This document shows, piece after piece, positions 54,904 to 64,000 of a DNA stretch of 64,000 nucleotides. A program made the position numbers and the translations under genes. The stretch spans positions 4,707,709-4,771,708 of the forward strand of contig CAJINV010000002.1 in assembly GCA_905178155.1 (NCBI GenBank). Direction: 5' to 3'. This DNA is from Amoebophrya sp. A120 (Eukaryota; Sar; Dinophyceae; Syndiniales; Amoebophryaceae). Positions within the stretch are counted from its first letter, which is position 1. Each line of letters begins with the position of its first letter. The notes beneath the pieces are model-generated. The model ran no database searches. It had not been told where the DNA came from and saw only the letters and a list, made by a program, of their open reading frames with translations.

Positions 54904-57900
54904 TCACAAGTACAGCGTGCTCGGCCAGAATGCCGGTTCCTGCTCGGGTAGGTCCCACACATTCACGTGCACGAAATTGTCCTCGAATTCGCACCCGCTC
55001 GTCCCACCCGCCCGCTTGCAGTCCGGCAGACACGCGTTGTGATCCGTGAGACACTGGAGCACCGAGCCGTGGTCGCCGAACAGCTTCTCGACCGGTGCGT
55101 GGTACCGGTCGAAAAAGATGTGCTCCATGTGGTTATCAACTGTAAAAATGTCTGGGTCTGGAAGTGATGCGCATTTTAGAACACAGAAAAATGAAAATCT
55201 CTCATGCATAGGTCGCAAAAGCTTCCCACTCTCGGTCACCAAAGTGGGGGATTTCTCACGCGGGCTCGGCATTGCGGAAGCTTCTCGAAACCTGTGATGC
55301 TACAGCTTTCATGCCAGACCTTCTATGTCATGCAAAAACAGCATGACTCTTCCAGACCCAGACATTTTTACATTTGATAGTGGTGCTGGGACAGCGAAAT
55401 CGCGTACCGTTCCATCCCCAGCATCCGGGCCCGCTATCCTGAGTAAAAACGTACCCACACCAGAGTTGTAATGCAGATTTGCAAAGACAGGAAGGCTTGT
55501 AATGCGCATCCGCATGAGAGCCATTTCCAGTCGTGTTTTGGAATTTGTGATGCTGTGAACAGGATGAGCAGATGAATCTGTGATGCGGCTGCACTTGCTA
55601 ACCTGCACTACACTGCAGAGCGCAACTTGTCATGCGTGACTCACAAAACTCCTAGGCTCGTGTTGCGAAATCCCCATCCTGACTCTGGTGTGGGTACGTT
55701 TTTACTCAGGATACCCGCCAGGGGTGATTTTCCGTCTTGATTGAATGCTGGTAGTACACGTCCCCGATGTGGTGCGTGATGTTGGGGATGCGAATCAGGA
55801 AGTAGTTGTCGTCGCCACAACCGAGGAAGCTCCACGCCTGCGTCGTCCTGCTCGCGTCGTTGAGCGCGGTCCGCTCGTAGGAAAATTTCTGTTGCAGTAA
55901 CTCGTTAAACTGCTCCTTGGTCCGGTTCAGACTCGCGGAAGAGACCTCGTCCGTGTAGAGCTTCAAGTCAAAGTCGCTGTCCCAGGGGAATTGTCCCACC
56001 GCGCCGTTCCGCCACAGCGCCAGGAGTGATCCCTCCTCCGGTACGGCTTGCTTCCCCCTCTCGCGGACCCACCAGTCCAAAAAGTAGCGGAAGTGGTTCT
56101 CGATCTGCTCCCGGAAGCAGTAGCTCCCGATCACGCCGCGCGTGTTGATCTGGAACCAATTCAGCCCGGGCATGCAGTGTTGCGATTTCCGGATGTTCGT
56201 GCCCGGGGCGGGGGAACGATAATTACTGCTAGTACTAGAAGCGGCGCTTGCCTGTGTTGTACTGCGGCCTGCTGTTTCATCCTCGCTGTGTAGAAGAAGT
56301 TGATCGCCGTCGTCTGAATTCTTGTGCACCGCAATCACCTCGATTTGAAACTGGTCCGCCAGTGTTCCGTCCAGTACCGGGTAGTCCGAATACAAAACGT
56401 CCTCGGGAACCAGTTGCGTGCTGGCGTAATGCACATTTACCGGAAACATCCTGGTTGTGATATCGTTCAGCAGCAAATCGAGGTACAACAAGATCCTAGT
56501 TGATTCGCTTCCAGCTTGTTCTGATGCGAGCGTCGGTGTGTCCGCCGAGGAAGAGGATCCACTTCCACCAGCAGCACTAATAATTGTTGCATCCGGAACG
56601 TTGTTCGCCAGCTGACGGTACAGCTCCGCAGTGTAGACCCGAAACGCAGAACCGGCGGCGCAGGACTTCCGGCGGGCGCGGCTGTTGCTAAATGTGCTGG
56701 TGTAGTAAAGGGCTTTCCAGTACTGGACCCGCAACTGCCGGCAGGTCTCGACTCGCTCGCCATCTGAATTCACAGCCGGATAGAAGATCGCGTCGACTTT
56801 GCTGCTGGGAAAAGAAGTCGCTGGATCTTCGTTCGGATCTTCTGCTGCGCGATCTCCTTTGCGGCCGGTTGCACTTCTCGTCGCTGTTCGGTTTGTTCTA
56901 CCAGCATGGCGGGCGCCCGACGAATTTACCATGCCATCTCGTCCTCCGTCCTGCTGCAGGCTCTCCACCGTCTTCCGCACGTGGCTCTCCATTTCCGCAA
57001 AGCGCCACCGGTGGTCGAACAGGAACCGGGAAAAGACGAGCACGATGTAGGTATTCTTCTTGCCACCGTCGCTGAGATCGTGGTCCGTCGCGTGATCACG
57101 CGCATATTCCCGCATCCCAGCAGCACAACTTTCCTCGTCGAAGAAACTTACGGATATCCCGCTCGGAACCAGCTCCTCGTGCAGCCAATCGGTCCGGCCG
57201 CAAACGAGGAAGTGGAACTTGATTCTTTGCGACGAGTCCTCGCGTGCCACGATTTCATTTCTACCACGGGCATCACCGCTCTGCGCTTGGTCGTCCACTG
57301 CGAGCCACCGCACCGATAATACGGCGGGCTCCCCGGGTCGGGAACCGAGATTCTCGTGTCGACGGTCATCGGCCTTCTTTCGAATCCCTGTTGACGCCTC
57401 GTCCAGGCTGCTCGGCTGCTTGAACCGCAGCTTCACCATCACCGCACCGTCGAATCGGCGCTGCACAATGGCAGAAGAGTGCGGCACCACGGTGATCGAC
57501 TGGTGTGGCGAGAGTCGGAGCTGTAACCTATTGTCGGCAGCACTAGTAGTGCTCGCTGTTGTTCTTTGCGCCTCGGATTTATCGGGATGATCGTGCGGCT
57601 GTTGCGACAACTTTTTCCCTCTACTTTTCCTCTGATAGACGTAGACGCTGATGCTTCTGGACAGGTACAGACCTTCCAGGTTTGCAGCGGGGGGCGGAGC
57701 AGCCCCCGTTGAGAATCGGTCTTGCTTTTGCTCGTGAAAGTAACCTGGATGCCCGACCAGGAGACCCGGAAGGTGTTGCGTTTTTTCTGCTGCAGTCCTC
57801 CCGCCACTTTCCGTCAATCCACCTAGCAAAACTTGCAGCACCCGTTGGAAACACCAAAAGGAGGGCTTGGTGCTGGATAGCGGCTTGCGGTTCTTGGTCC

Positions 57901-60900
57901 TCAGAAGTAGGTGCTGCTCTTCCCCTGGCGTCACTCGCCGTTCGTCGTCCTGGGCTTTGTCTAGTACTTCGGCAACGTCCTCCACAATATCATGCTCGTC
58001 CCGCCCAACAACCGCCTCCACGGCTGCCAATGCCGCTCGCTCATACTCCCTGCAGTCCAGCCGTTGGTTCTCCTTCGCGTAGTACACGGCTTCCCGTATT
58101 CGCAAGTCGGCTACCTGCAGATAACTGACCCGCTCCCGTGCGGGTTTGTTGAAGCACAGATGCTGTGGGGTGCCGCTGCTCTTCAGTACCACATCCAGTG
58201 CGACCGCGAGGTTCGCCCATGGTGCACCCGTCGCTTGTAACCGCGATTTGCGCGAATCGCTGTTGCGATCAGCACTGTCCAACAACATTTTGTGTTTGTC
58301 ACCAACACCTACACCATCGTCTGCCGTTGTAATCGCTACGAGCTGCACCGCTTTCTCCACAGTGTTCAAGAACAGCCCTCCCGACCGAAAGACCCGTGCG
58401 GCAGAGTGCCCGCCTTCCGACTGGAAACACAGCTTCCCTGAGGTTTTCGCGTACCCCGTCGGGTAGGGCAGATACTGCAGTGTGTTATGGAGGTCGCGGA
58501 TCTTCCGAGGCTCCCAGAGGTAGTAACGCTGTGGCGGAGATACAGCAGCCCCGTAAGAACCTGACTGATTTGCAACTGCTTCGGCAGCTTCGCTATCGCC
58601 GTCGGCTGACGTTCCCGCTTTCGCTCTTTCGGCTTTCAACCCGGTCTCGTAGTCCGCGAGGATCGGGAAACCCACTACAGAAACGCTTTTCTCTTCCAAG
58701 AGTTGCTGGAGCGCCGTGGAAACAGCGATACCCAAAAAATCCTCCGTCCAACCGGGATCATGAGGATCGTCCACTGGGACGGCGTCGCGCTGCTGGTGTG
58801 AAGACTGCTCTTCTGCTGCGTCAATAGCCGTCCTCGTAGTCGTATCCGGCCCTTTGTGCTGCAGAAATTCACCTCCGACCACTTCGCTTGAGACGGCCCC
58901 GCTGAACAAACACAAAACAGGCGAGTCACGATCCAGCTGGTAAAAATCGCTGTCGGCTTCTGAAATGAACTCGATCTGATAGGGAGGACTCTTCGAACCT
59001 GAGGCTGTACTTCTTGACGAGGTGGATGAACCAATGTTTTTCGTACTGCCAAAGCTGATCGACATGAGCACCGTCCGTACGTGGTACTGCCGGATTTTAT
59101 CCGCCAGCACCTGGGCCTTTCGCAGCTCTACTTCTTGTCCGCTTTTGTCCAAGGTCGGGAAAAACACCACGACGATCGTCAGATCCCGCGGCTCGCCCCA
59201 GCCTTTGAAGTACGGAAAATAGGGGCTAATTGGCGCCTCGTGGAACACAGATTCCGGGTGGTCGGCGCGGGTCAAAGCCGGCCGCAGGGTCAGCGCGAAA
59301 GAGGTGACGACCTGATGCACGTCCTCCTGCTCTCCAAGGTCAGAGGCAGAGGCGCTTGCGCGAGAATCTCTTGAATCTGCGGGGTGCTCGTGGTTTCTTC
59401 TGCCGTCTCTACTTCTAGCTGCCGAGTTTTTTTCGTCCAACGCCGCATCTAGCTTTCTGAAGTCGTTCGCGATGTCTTTCCGTATTCCTTCTATTTTCCG
59501 TGCGGTCCAGACCCTTTTTTGGATTAGGTGCAGCAGCTTCCAGACGGGCCACTTGGTAGATATGGGGTTCTACTCAAGCGTTGGTTGCATTGTTTTGTGT
59601 ATACATGATTTTGCGACGCAAGCATGGCACATGCCAAAGCGGGGAGGTTTTTCTTGCGCATGCGCGTCTTGCAAAATTACAAATTTGGCGCGCAGTAGTT
59701 CCAGGCTATTTATTTCTAGCGCTTCGCAAAGTTTTCGTGCGAAGTCGCTCGATCGTCGTGTGGAGATCGATAGTGGTTTGTGTGGATGACAAATCAACAC
59801 GTAGCAGCAGTCAATGTAACCCCGCTTGAGAACAATGCCATAGTGGAGATCAGATCGTACAAACTGTCCTTCAGATTGTAGTTCATGAGATGCTTCTGTC
59901 CCTCCTGCAACAGCTCCTCGAGTTCCTCGATCGACTCCGCCGCTAGGGCCAACGCAAAAGCCGCGCTCGCCTTCCCAAACGGGCACTTCCCTATCCTGTG
60001 CAAAAGTATCGCACTCGTAGTAATTGCATTTATGCATTACAAATCTTTTTCTCAAGGTAAATCAGCATTACAAATTGAATTTGTAATGCTGGGCTAATTT
60101 GTAATGCAATTTATACTAGTACGATGCTTTTGCATTGCATATTCCCCAGGTGCCACCAATTCTTCTCCCAAAATAGAGCCGCGTTGTTGCTGTTCGTGCT
60201 ACCACTCCTCGAGGAGTCTGCTGCAGCATCTCCATCCGCTTCAGCAGCTGCGTTCTGATTGATTCCCGGCGGTTCGATGGAATTGGCCATGTAACGAAAA
60301 ATTGCCAGCTTCGAGAGCCGCAGCTTCGGAGATACGTAGGGTTTCTTGGGATGCAGGAGAAAGCTGTGGTTATGGATGTTTTCGAGTAACCTCAAATTTG
60401 CCGTTATGCTCTCCACAAGTTCTTGATGTAGCTCTACTTCCGTAGTTGTGCGTGCAGGTTGCTCGTCTACTGCTCTTTCTACGCTTCTAGAGGTTGGCTT
60501 TGCGCTTGTCGACGTTGTTCCTGGTTCATCTCTAAGCCTTTTGCGATAGTGTGCCAGCCGGTTTTTCAGAGCTTGTAACATTTTCCCCAATTTGGTCAAG
60601 GAGGCCTTACGTTCTTTCGCATGAAGGTCCACATTTTCATCGTCCTTACTTGCCCCCGTGAAAGCAGGAGCTGCAAGAGGGCCAGAGCCTTTCCTGGCTT
60701 CCTTCTCTTCTTCTTCGTGCCGCTTCGCGTTGCTCCACGTCTCCAAACCAATCACGGGGGTTTCCCGGCCAGATTCCGCTAGAAACACATTCAGCTGGTG
60801 CAGGAATTTGTCGGAGAAGTCCGCATCCAGGGAATCGCAAAAGTTGTAGAGCGGGAAGCCGGACGTGGACCTCAACTGCTGCTGAATCTCGTGCAGCATG

Positions 60901-61990
60901 CCGAAAATCGGCCACTTGCTGTTCCGGACCACGTGCGCGAAGGGAATGGAAATCAGGTCCACCATAGCCGAGTGCTCGCGGATCTGGATGCACCGCTCCG
61001 AGTCGTTCGAGGTGTACATGATGAAGGCCTGCAGGGCCAGCACCGCGAGCGGGTTCGAATGCGTCTGGTACGAGACGAAGAGGTGCGGTTGTTGCTGGTA
61101 CCAAATGTAGAAATCGCGGTACTGTGACCGGCCGTAGAGCGACTGGAGGGACTTCGTCGTGTCTTTGCTCTTTGGCGGGTGTCGTGGTGTATTTTCCGTG
61201 GTGTCGCTGCCCGCAGCGGAATTTTTGGCGGATGTGCTGGAAGTAGACGCCTGATGTGAAGATCCATCGGCTGATGTGGTTCTTGTCGACGGTGCGTCAA
61301 ACATTAAATCAGCGTCATCCTCCTCCTCCTCGTCATCCTCTCCTCCCCCAGAAAGGAACTTTTTCGGTTTGGTGCCATCCAGCGGGAAGTACTCGAGAAG
61401 CGTCTCCTGCACCTCTTGCCAGTCCAAGTCGACTATGAACTGCAAAAGTTAAAGTATCGTACTCGTATCAATGCATTACAAATTTTCTCAACATGAGAAA
61501 TAAAATTTGTCATGCTGATTTACCTTCACAAAAATATTTGTAATGCAAGACTTGCATTTATACGAATACGATACTTTTGCACAGGATATCGACCGGCTTG
61601 TGGCCTGGGGTCGCGGGGTGGTCCGGGATAGCGTCTTGATCTTCTCGGACGGATATTACAATGAAAAATGCCCCCACCCCAGAACTTGGCAGCATCTGTA
61701 TTGCAAACCTCTCCAATAGAAAGATTCCCCGTCTTGCGTATATCAGCATCACAAATTTCCCATGCTGAATAGCTCAAGTCTGTGTTACAAAGGAGCCCAA
61801 CAGTAGCCGGATCTGTTATGCAAAAGATACCTTGCGCGCCTAGATTCTGCATCAGAAAGGCTCATAGTCCTTTCATGCAAGACAAAAAGAAAAAGCTTTC
61901 ATTTGGAAACTTTGCATGAGAAACTTTTGCAAACTAATTCCGGGGTGGAGGCATTTTTCATTGTAATATTAATGGAGGCCTGCTGTTCAT
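54904..61990 (-). CDS. giant protein with C-terminal LicD/fukutin-type nucleotidyltransferase domain, ~1,890 aa
   Basis: Exons: 61990-61966, 61658-61589, 61433-60142, 59991-59821, 59569-55714, 55434-55380, 55133-54904. Subtracting one direct repeat per introner gives 1,891 codons. GT-AG intron 59570-59820; five introners. The C-terminal 250 residues carry the LicD signature: 'EEGSLLALWRNGAVGQF' then 'PWDSDFDLKLY' (the G-S/T-L-L…PWDxDxD pattern), preceded by 'HFRYFLDWWVRERGK' and followed by conserved-looking Cys in 'CLTDHNACLPDC'. LicD/fukutin proteins transfer phosphocholine or phospho-sugars to glycans, so a Golgi/surface-glycan role is inferred. Upstream are an all-alpha region ('ASAAFALALAAESIEELEEL'), 'KWPVWKLLHLIQKRVW' and long unrecognised mixed regions. 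An alternative start at 62180 would add a membrane helix ('STSALILSCLALTFSLFSFS') but is out of frame if C6 is removed cleanly. Confidence 0.75.
55134..55379. mobile_element. introner type B (B9)
   Basis: Flanked by GTGGT twice. 'TATCAACTGTAAAAATGTCT' and complement. Removal joins …LSQHH|MEHIFF… in frame. Confidence 0.9.
55435..55713. mobile_element. introner type C (C5)
   Basis: Flanked by CCCGC twice. 'TATCCTGAGTAAAAACGTAC' and perfect complement. Removal joins …NHPWR|ARMLGM… in frame. Confidence 0.9.
59992..60141. mobile_element. introner type A (A11)
   Basis: Flanked by TTCCC twice. Removal joins …WHLG|KCPFGKA… in frame. Confidence 0.9.
61434..61588. mobile_element. introner type A (A12)
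   Basis: Flanked by TCGAC twice. The left TIR has an inserted 'ttaaag'. Removal joins …GHKPV|DLDWQEV… in frame. Inserted in the opposite orientation to A11 relative to transcription, yet equally clean. Confidence 0.9.
61659..61965. mobile_element. introner type C (C6)
   Basis: Direct repeat ATATTA on both sides; TIR 'CAATGAAAAATGCCCCCACC' family with a near-complement. Clean removal gives the frame used for the 61990 start. Confidence 0.85.
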
Positions 61991-63390
61991 CCTGTTCGTC
62001 ACCGCGGCTGAAGGAAAATAAAGAAAACGTCAGCGCGAGGCAGGAGAGGATCAGGGCGGAGGTAGAAGATCCGTGCTGGCGGAGTTCGAACCCGGAGACA
62101 TGACCCTTGTCGTGCTCTTCTCGATACAACAAGCGACCCCGCCTCCGAGCCCGAGAGGGGCCGCGGAGTGGGAATGTCATCCAGCTATTATCATCCGACT
62201 ACTGGCGCGGGCGCCGGCGGCGGGATTTTTATATTTATATCCTCCGCAGAAGTTGGAGGCTGGAAAATGATCCAAAAAAGGAGGACGCGTGTTGGTCCGA
62301 TCTCGTTTTTGAAATCACAATTGCCCACGCGTGATGTAAAGTACTTGCCCTTCCTGAAAGCAGGTAACGAGCACCAAGGAGCGTTTCTCTTCAAGATCGT
62401 CTTCGTCACGACACGAAATGAAAAACACGACAACTAGCTCTCGCTGGTGGAGCCAAACGATCGTCATGCTGGGAGCCCATAGGAAAAAAAAGGAGCAAGG
62501 GTAACTTTGTATCAAGGGGGATCTGCTCGACGTCGAGTGAGGATCATGCTCATGCGAATAGGAATAATCATGATCAACTATACATCAGGCGATCTTCACC
62601 TTCACGATCTTTCTCAAAGCTTGTTCACCTGAAATTTTTTGAAATCATGTCTACCTTCGAACAAAACCAGAGTAGGGGCTTGCTCGGTGCGAACGCCACA
62701 AACTTTATCTGTGAGGCAACGCGGACCCACAAACTAAAACTTCAGCACGAATAAACAAAAGGAGCTTAGTTGCTGTACAACATGCGCGTCAAGATGGAAG
62801 ATATTATTTTGTCAACTTATGTTGAATCAATAGAGAAGATATTATTTTGTCAATCAATGTCGTCTTTATTTGTTTTCTTTTTGTTTCTGTCTTTTTCTCG
62901 ACCGAGAAAGTCGAAGCAGCTTCAGTCAGAGACCAGGTTTCTTTTTCAATCCGCCAGTGAAAAAAAGTCGACTGCCTGGACACAATTCGATGCTATTCGA
63001 GGAAAATGAACGAGCTTGTCCTTCTACTTGTCGTCGTGGTAAGAAATCGTCCTCTGGAAGCGAAATGATGGCAAAAAGCCGCAGCGGTAGCCTTGTGTGG
63101 GAGAAGATCAAGTCGACACCAATCGCCAGGCGCCGGCGCGGAATATCATGGAGAAAAATCGTCTCAGGAGGTGTCTTCCGCAAGATGAACACATCTTCTT
63201 CGTCAGGTCTTCCGCATACATACTGCATCACGAATCACCGCTTTGGTGTGAAAATCATTCGCCCATGATCACACATTGACATTTCTTCGCCAGGTTACAA
63301 AAGCATAGTTGTTGTATGCAAGTAAGCAATTCAGCGCAAACACACATATGGAATATTATCAACTGAAGTAGATGACACAGCCGATACATT
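61991..63390. other. intergenic stretch
   Basis: Contains the probable 5' region of the LicD-domain gene (open minus frame to 62180 with a hydrophobic segment). Other frames, for example plus 62870-63268, show no motif. Confidence 0.3.
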
Positions 63391-63787
63391 CTACGTTTTC
63401 ATACCAGAGAGCACTGTGGCCGCCCCCGCCCCCGCGGCTGTTGTATTCTTCATCTGCCCGGCGTTTTATCGAATGCAAATATGTCTGGGTCTGGAAGAAT
63501 GCGAGACTTGTCATGCTTGTCTGGCATGACCAAAAAGTTTGTGATGCGTGTCCAAGAAGAGACCCTTTTGCTTGTCATGCAAAACCGCAGTCTGTCATGC
63601 GAAAAACGTAGCACAAAGAAGCGCAGATATTTCTCATGCTTGCCTGTGCATTACAGAGCACTCATTATTCCCCCAGCGCAGCATTACAAGTTTCCAGACC
63701 CAGACATTTTTGCAACCCATACGTTTCTTTCTAAAACCAAAGGCTTCCACCCTTCCGTGTCGGCCATGAGCTTTTCGTTGTAATCCA
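63391..63787 (-). CDS. 3' end of a gene that continues past the window
   Basis: Exon 63787-63722 ('DYNEKLMADTEGWKPLVLE') and last exon 63466-63391, joined across introner B10. With one direct repeat removed the C-terminus reads '…ERNAGQMKNTT' and an Ala/Gly-rich tail to a TAG at 63391. Upstream it enters the type-E introner at 63788. Too short to identify. Confidence 0.5.
63467..63721. mobile_element. introner type B (B10)
   Basis: Flanked by CGTTT twice. 'TATCGAATGCAAATATGTCT' and 'AGACATTTTTGCAACCCATA'. Confidence 0.9.
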
Positions 63788-64000
63788 TATGGCGTTCTCA
63801 ATTGTTACATTCTCAACTGTTACATGATTTGTCATGCAGAATCGCCTTGACTATGAACGCCACCAAGCTGCTTCGCATGGCAAATTCTCAGACGGCCAAA
63901 CAGGCTGAGAATCTGTGCCAAATCTATCATGCACGACGCGCAAGGTCCTTCCTTTCACTTTTGCTACTCTTGCATTACAAATCTGTGTAACAGTTGAGGA
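63788..64000. mobile_element. introner type E (E4), cut by the window edge
   Basis: 'TATGGCGTTCTCAATTGTTA' at the left; the inverted right end is beginning ('gtaacagttgag') when the window stops. Confidence 0.85.

Noticed and set aside
61899-62180. ATG at 62180 with a membrane helix as the start of the LicD-domain protein
   Set aside because: Clean removal of introner C6 leaves it out of frame, whereas the ATG at 61990 gives a whole number of codons. Kept only as an alternative.
1-64000. Dinoflagellate spliced-leader or tRNA/rRNA genes
   Set aside because: I looked for the spliced-leader word and cloverleaf-like segments and saw none I could support by eye; a covariance search would be decisive.

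Overview
The window looks like nuclear DNA of a dinoflagellate-grade alveolate. The best match to known biology is the parasitic Syndiniales genus Amoebophrya, whose genes are known to carry many 'introner' introns with inverted-repeat ends, short direct repeats and non-canonical splice sites. The support seen here is: 38 intron-sized elements (about 105-440 nt) with terminal inverted repeats (TIRs) and 5-bp target duplications inside coding exons; almost all genes on one strand (minus; only the 6994-9677 gene is on plus); and multi-exon protein kinase and acyl-CoA dehydrogenase genes of eukaryotic type. The organism name is inference.

Layout. 300-1811 is a histidine-phosphatase gene. 3.4-7.0 kb is a scrambled segment: an orphan exon, a 2,194-bp truncated copy of a gene that lies intact at 21-24 kb, introner debris, and a fold-back of the first exon of the next gene. 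6994-9677 (plus) is an unknown gene cut by six introners. 10053-12389 is an intronless alpha/beta-hydrolase (PHB-depolymerase-like esterase). 14783-17896 is a probably mitochondrial acyl-CoA dehydrogenase with both introners and GT-AG introns. 18626-19777 is an unknown protein. 20954-24348 is a membrane protein with a double Cys4 cluster. 26140-29514 holds an acidic disordered protein and a second ORF directly behind its stop. 31300 to about 44.1 kb is a multipass membrane-protein gene broken by a complete 7,054-bp Ty1/copia element (33804-40857, 5-bp target duplication ACCCT). 47714-50517 is casein kinase 2 alpha. 52829-53721 is a Gln/Met-rich coiled-coil protein. 54904-61990 is a giant protein ending in a LicD/fukutin-type nucleotidyltransferase domain. 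63391 to the right edge is the 3' end of another gene.

How it works together. For nearly every introner I compared the exon reading frames on both sides. Removing the element plus one copy of its 5-bp duplication restores an open frame and, in conserved proteins (CK2, acyl-CoA dehydrogenase), the family sequence. Summed exon lengths, after subtracting one duplication per introner, come out as whole codons in the six genes I totalled. The elements therefore behave as DNA-transposon-like insertions that the host removes from RNA almost without trace. Ordinary GT-AG introns occur in the same genes. Exact splice sites cannot be fixed inside the 5-bp repeat. Exon coordinates below include both duplication copies. 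No RNA genes were recognised, and long AT-richer stretches (12.6-14.8, 24.3-26.1, 29.5-31.3, 44.1-47.7, 50.5-52.8 kb) show no gene I can support.
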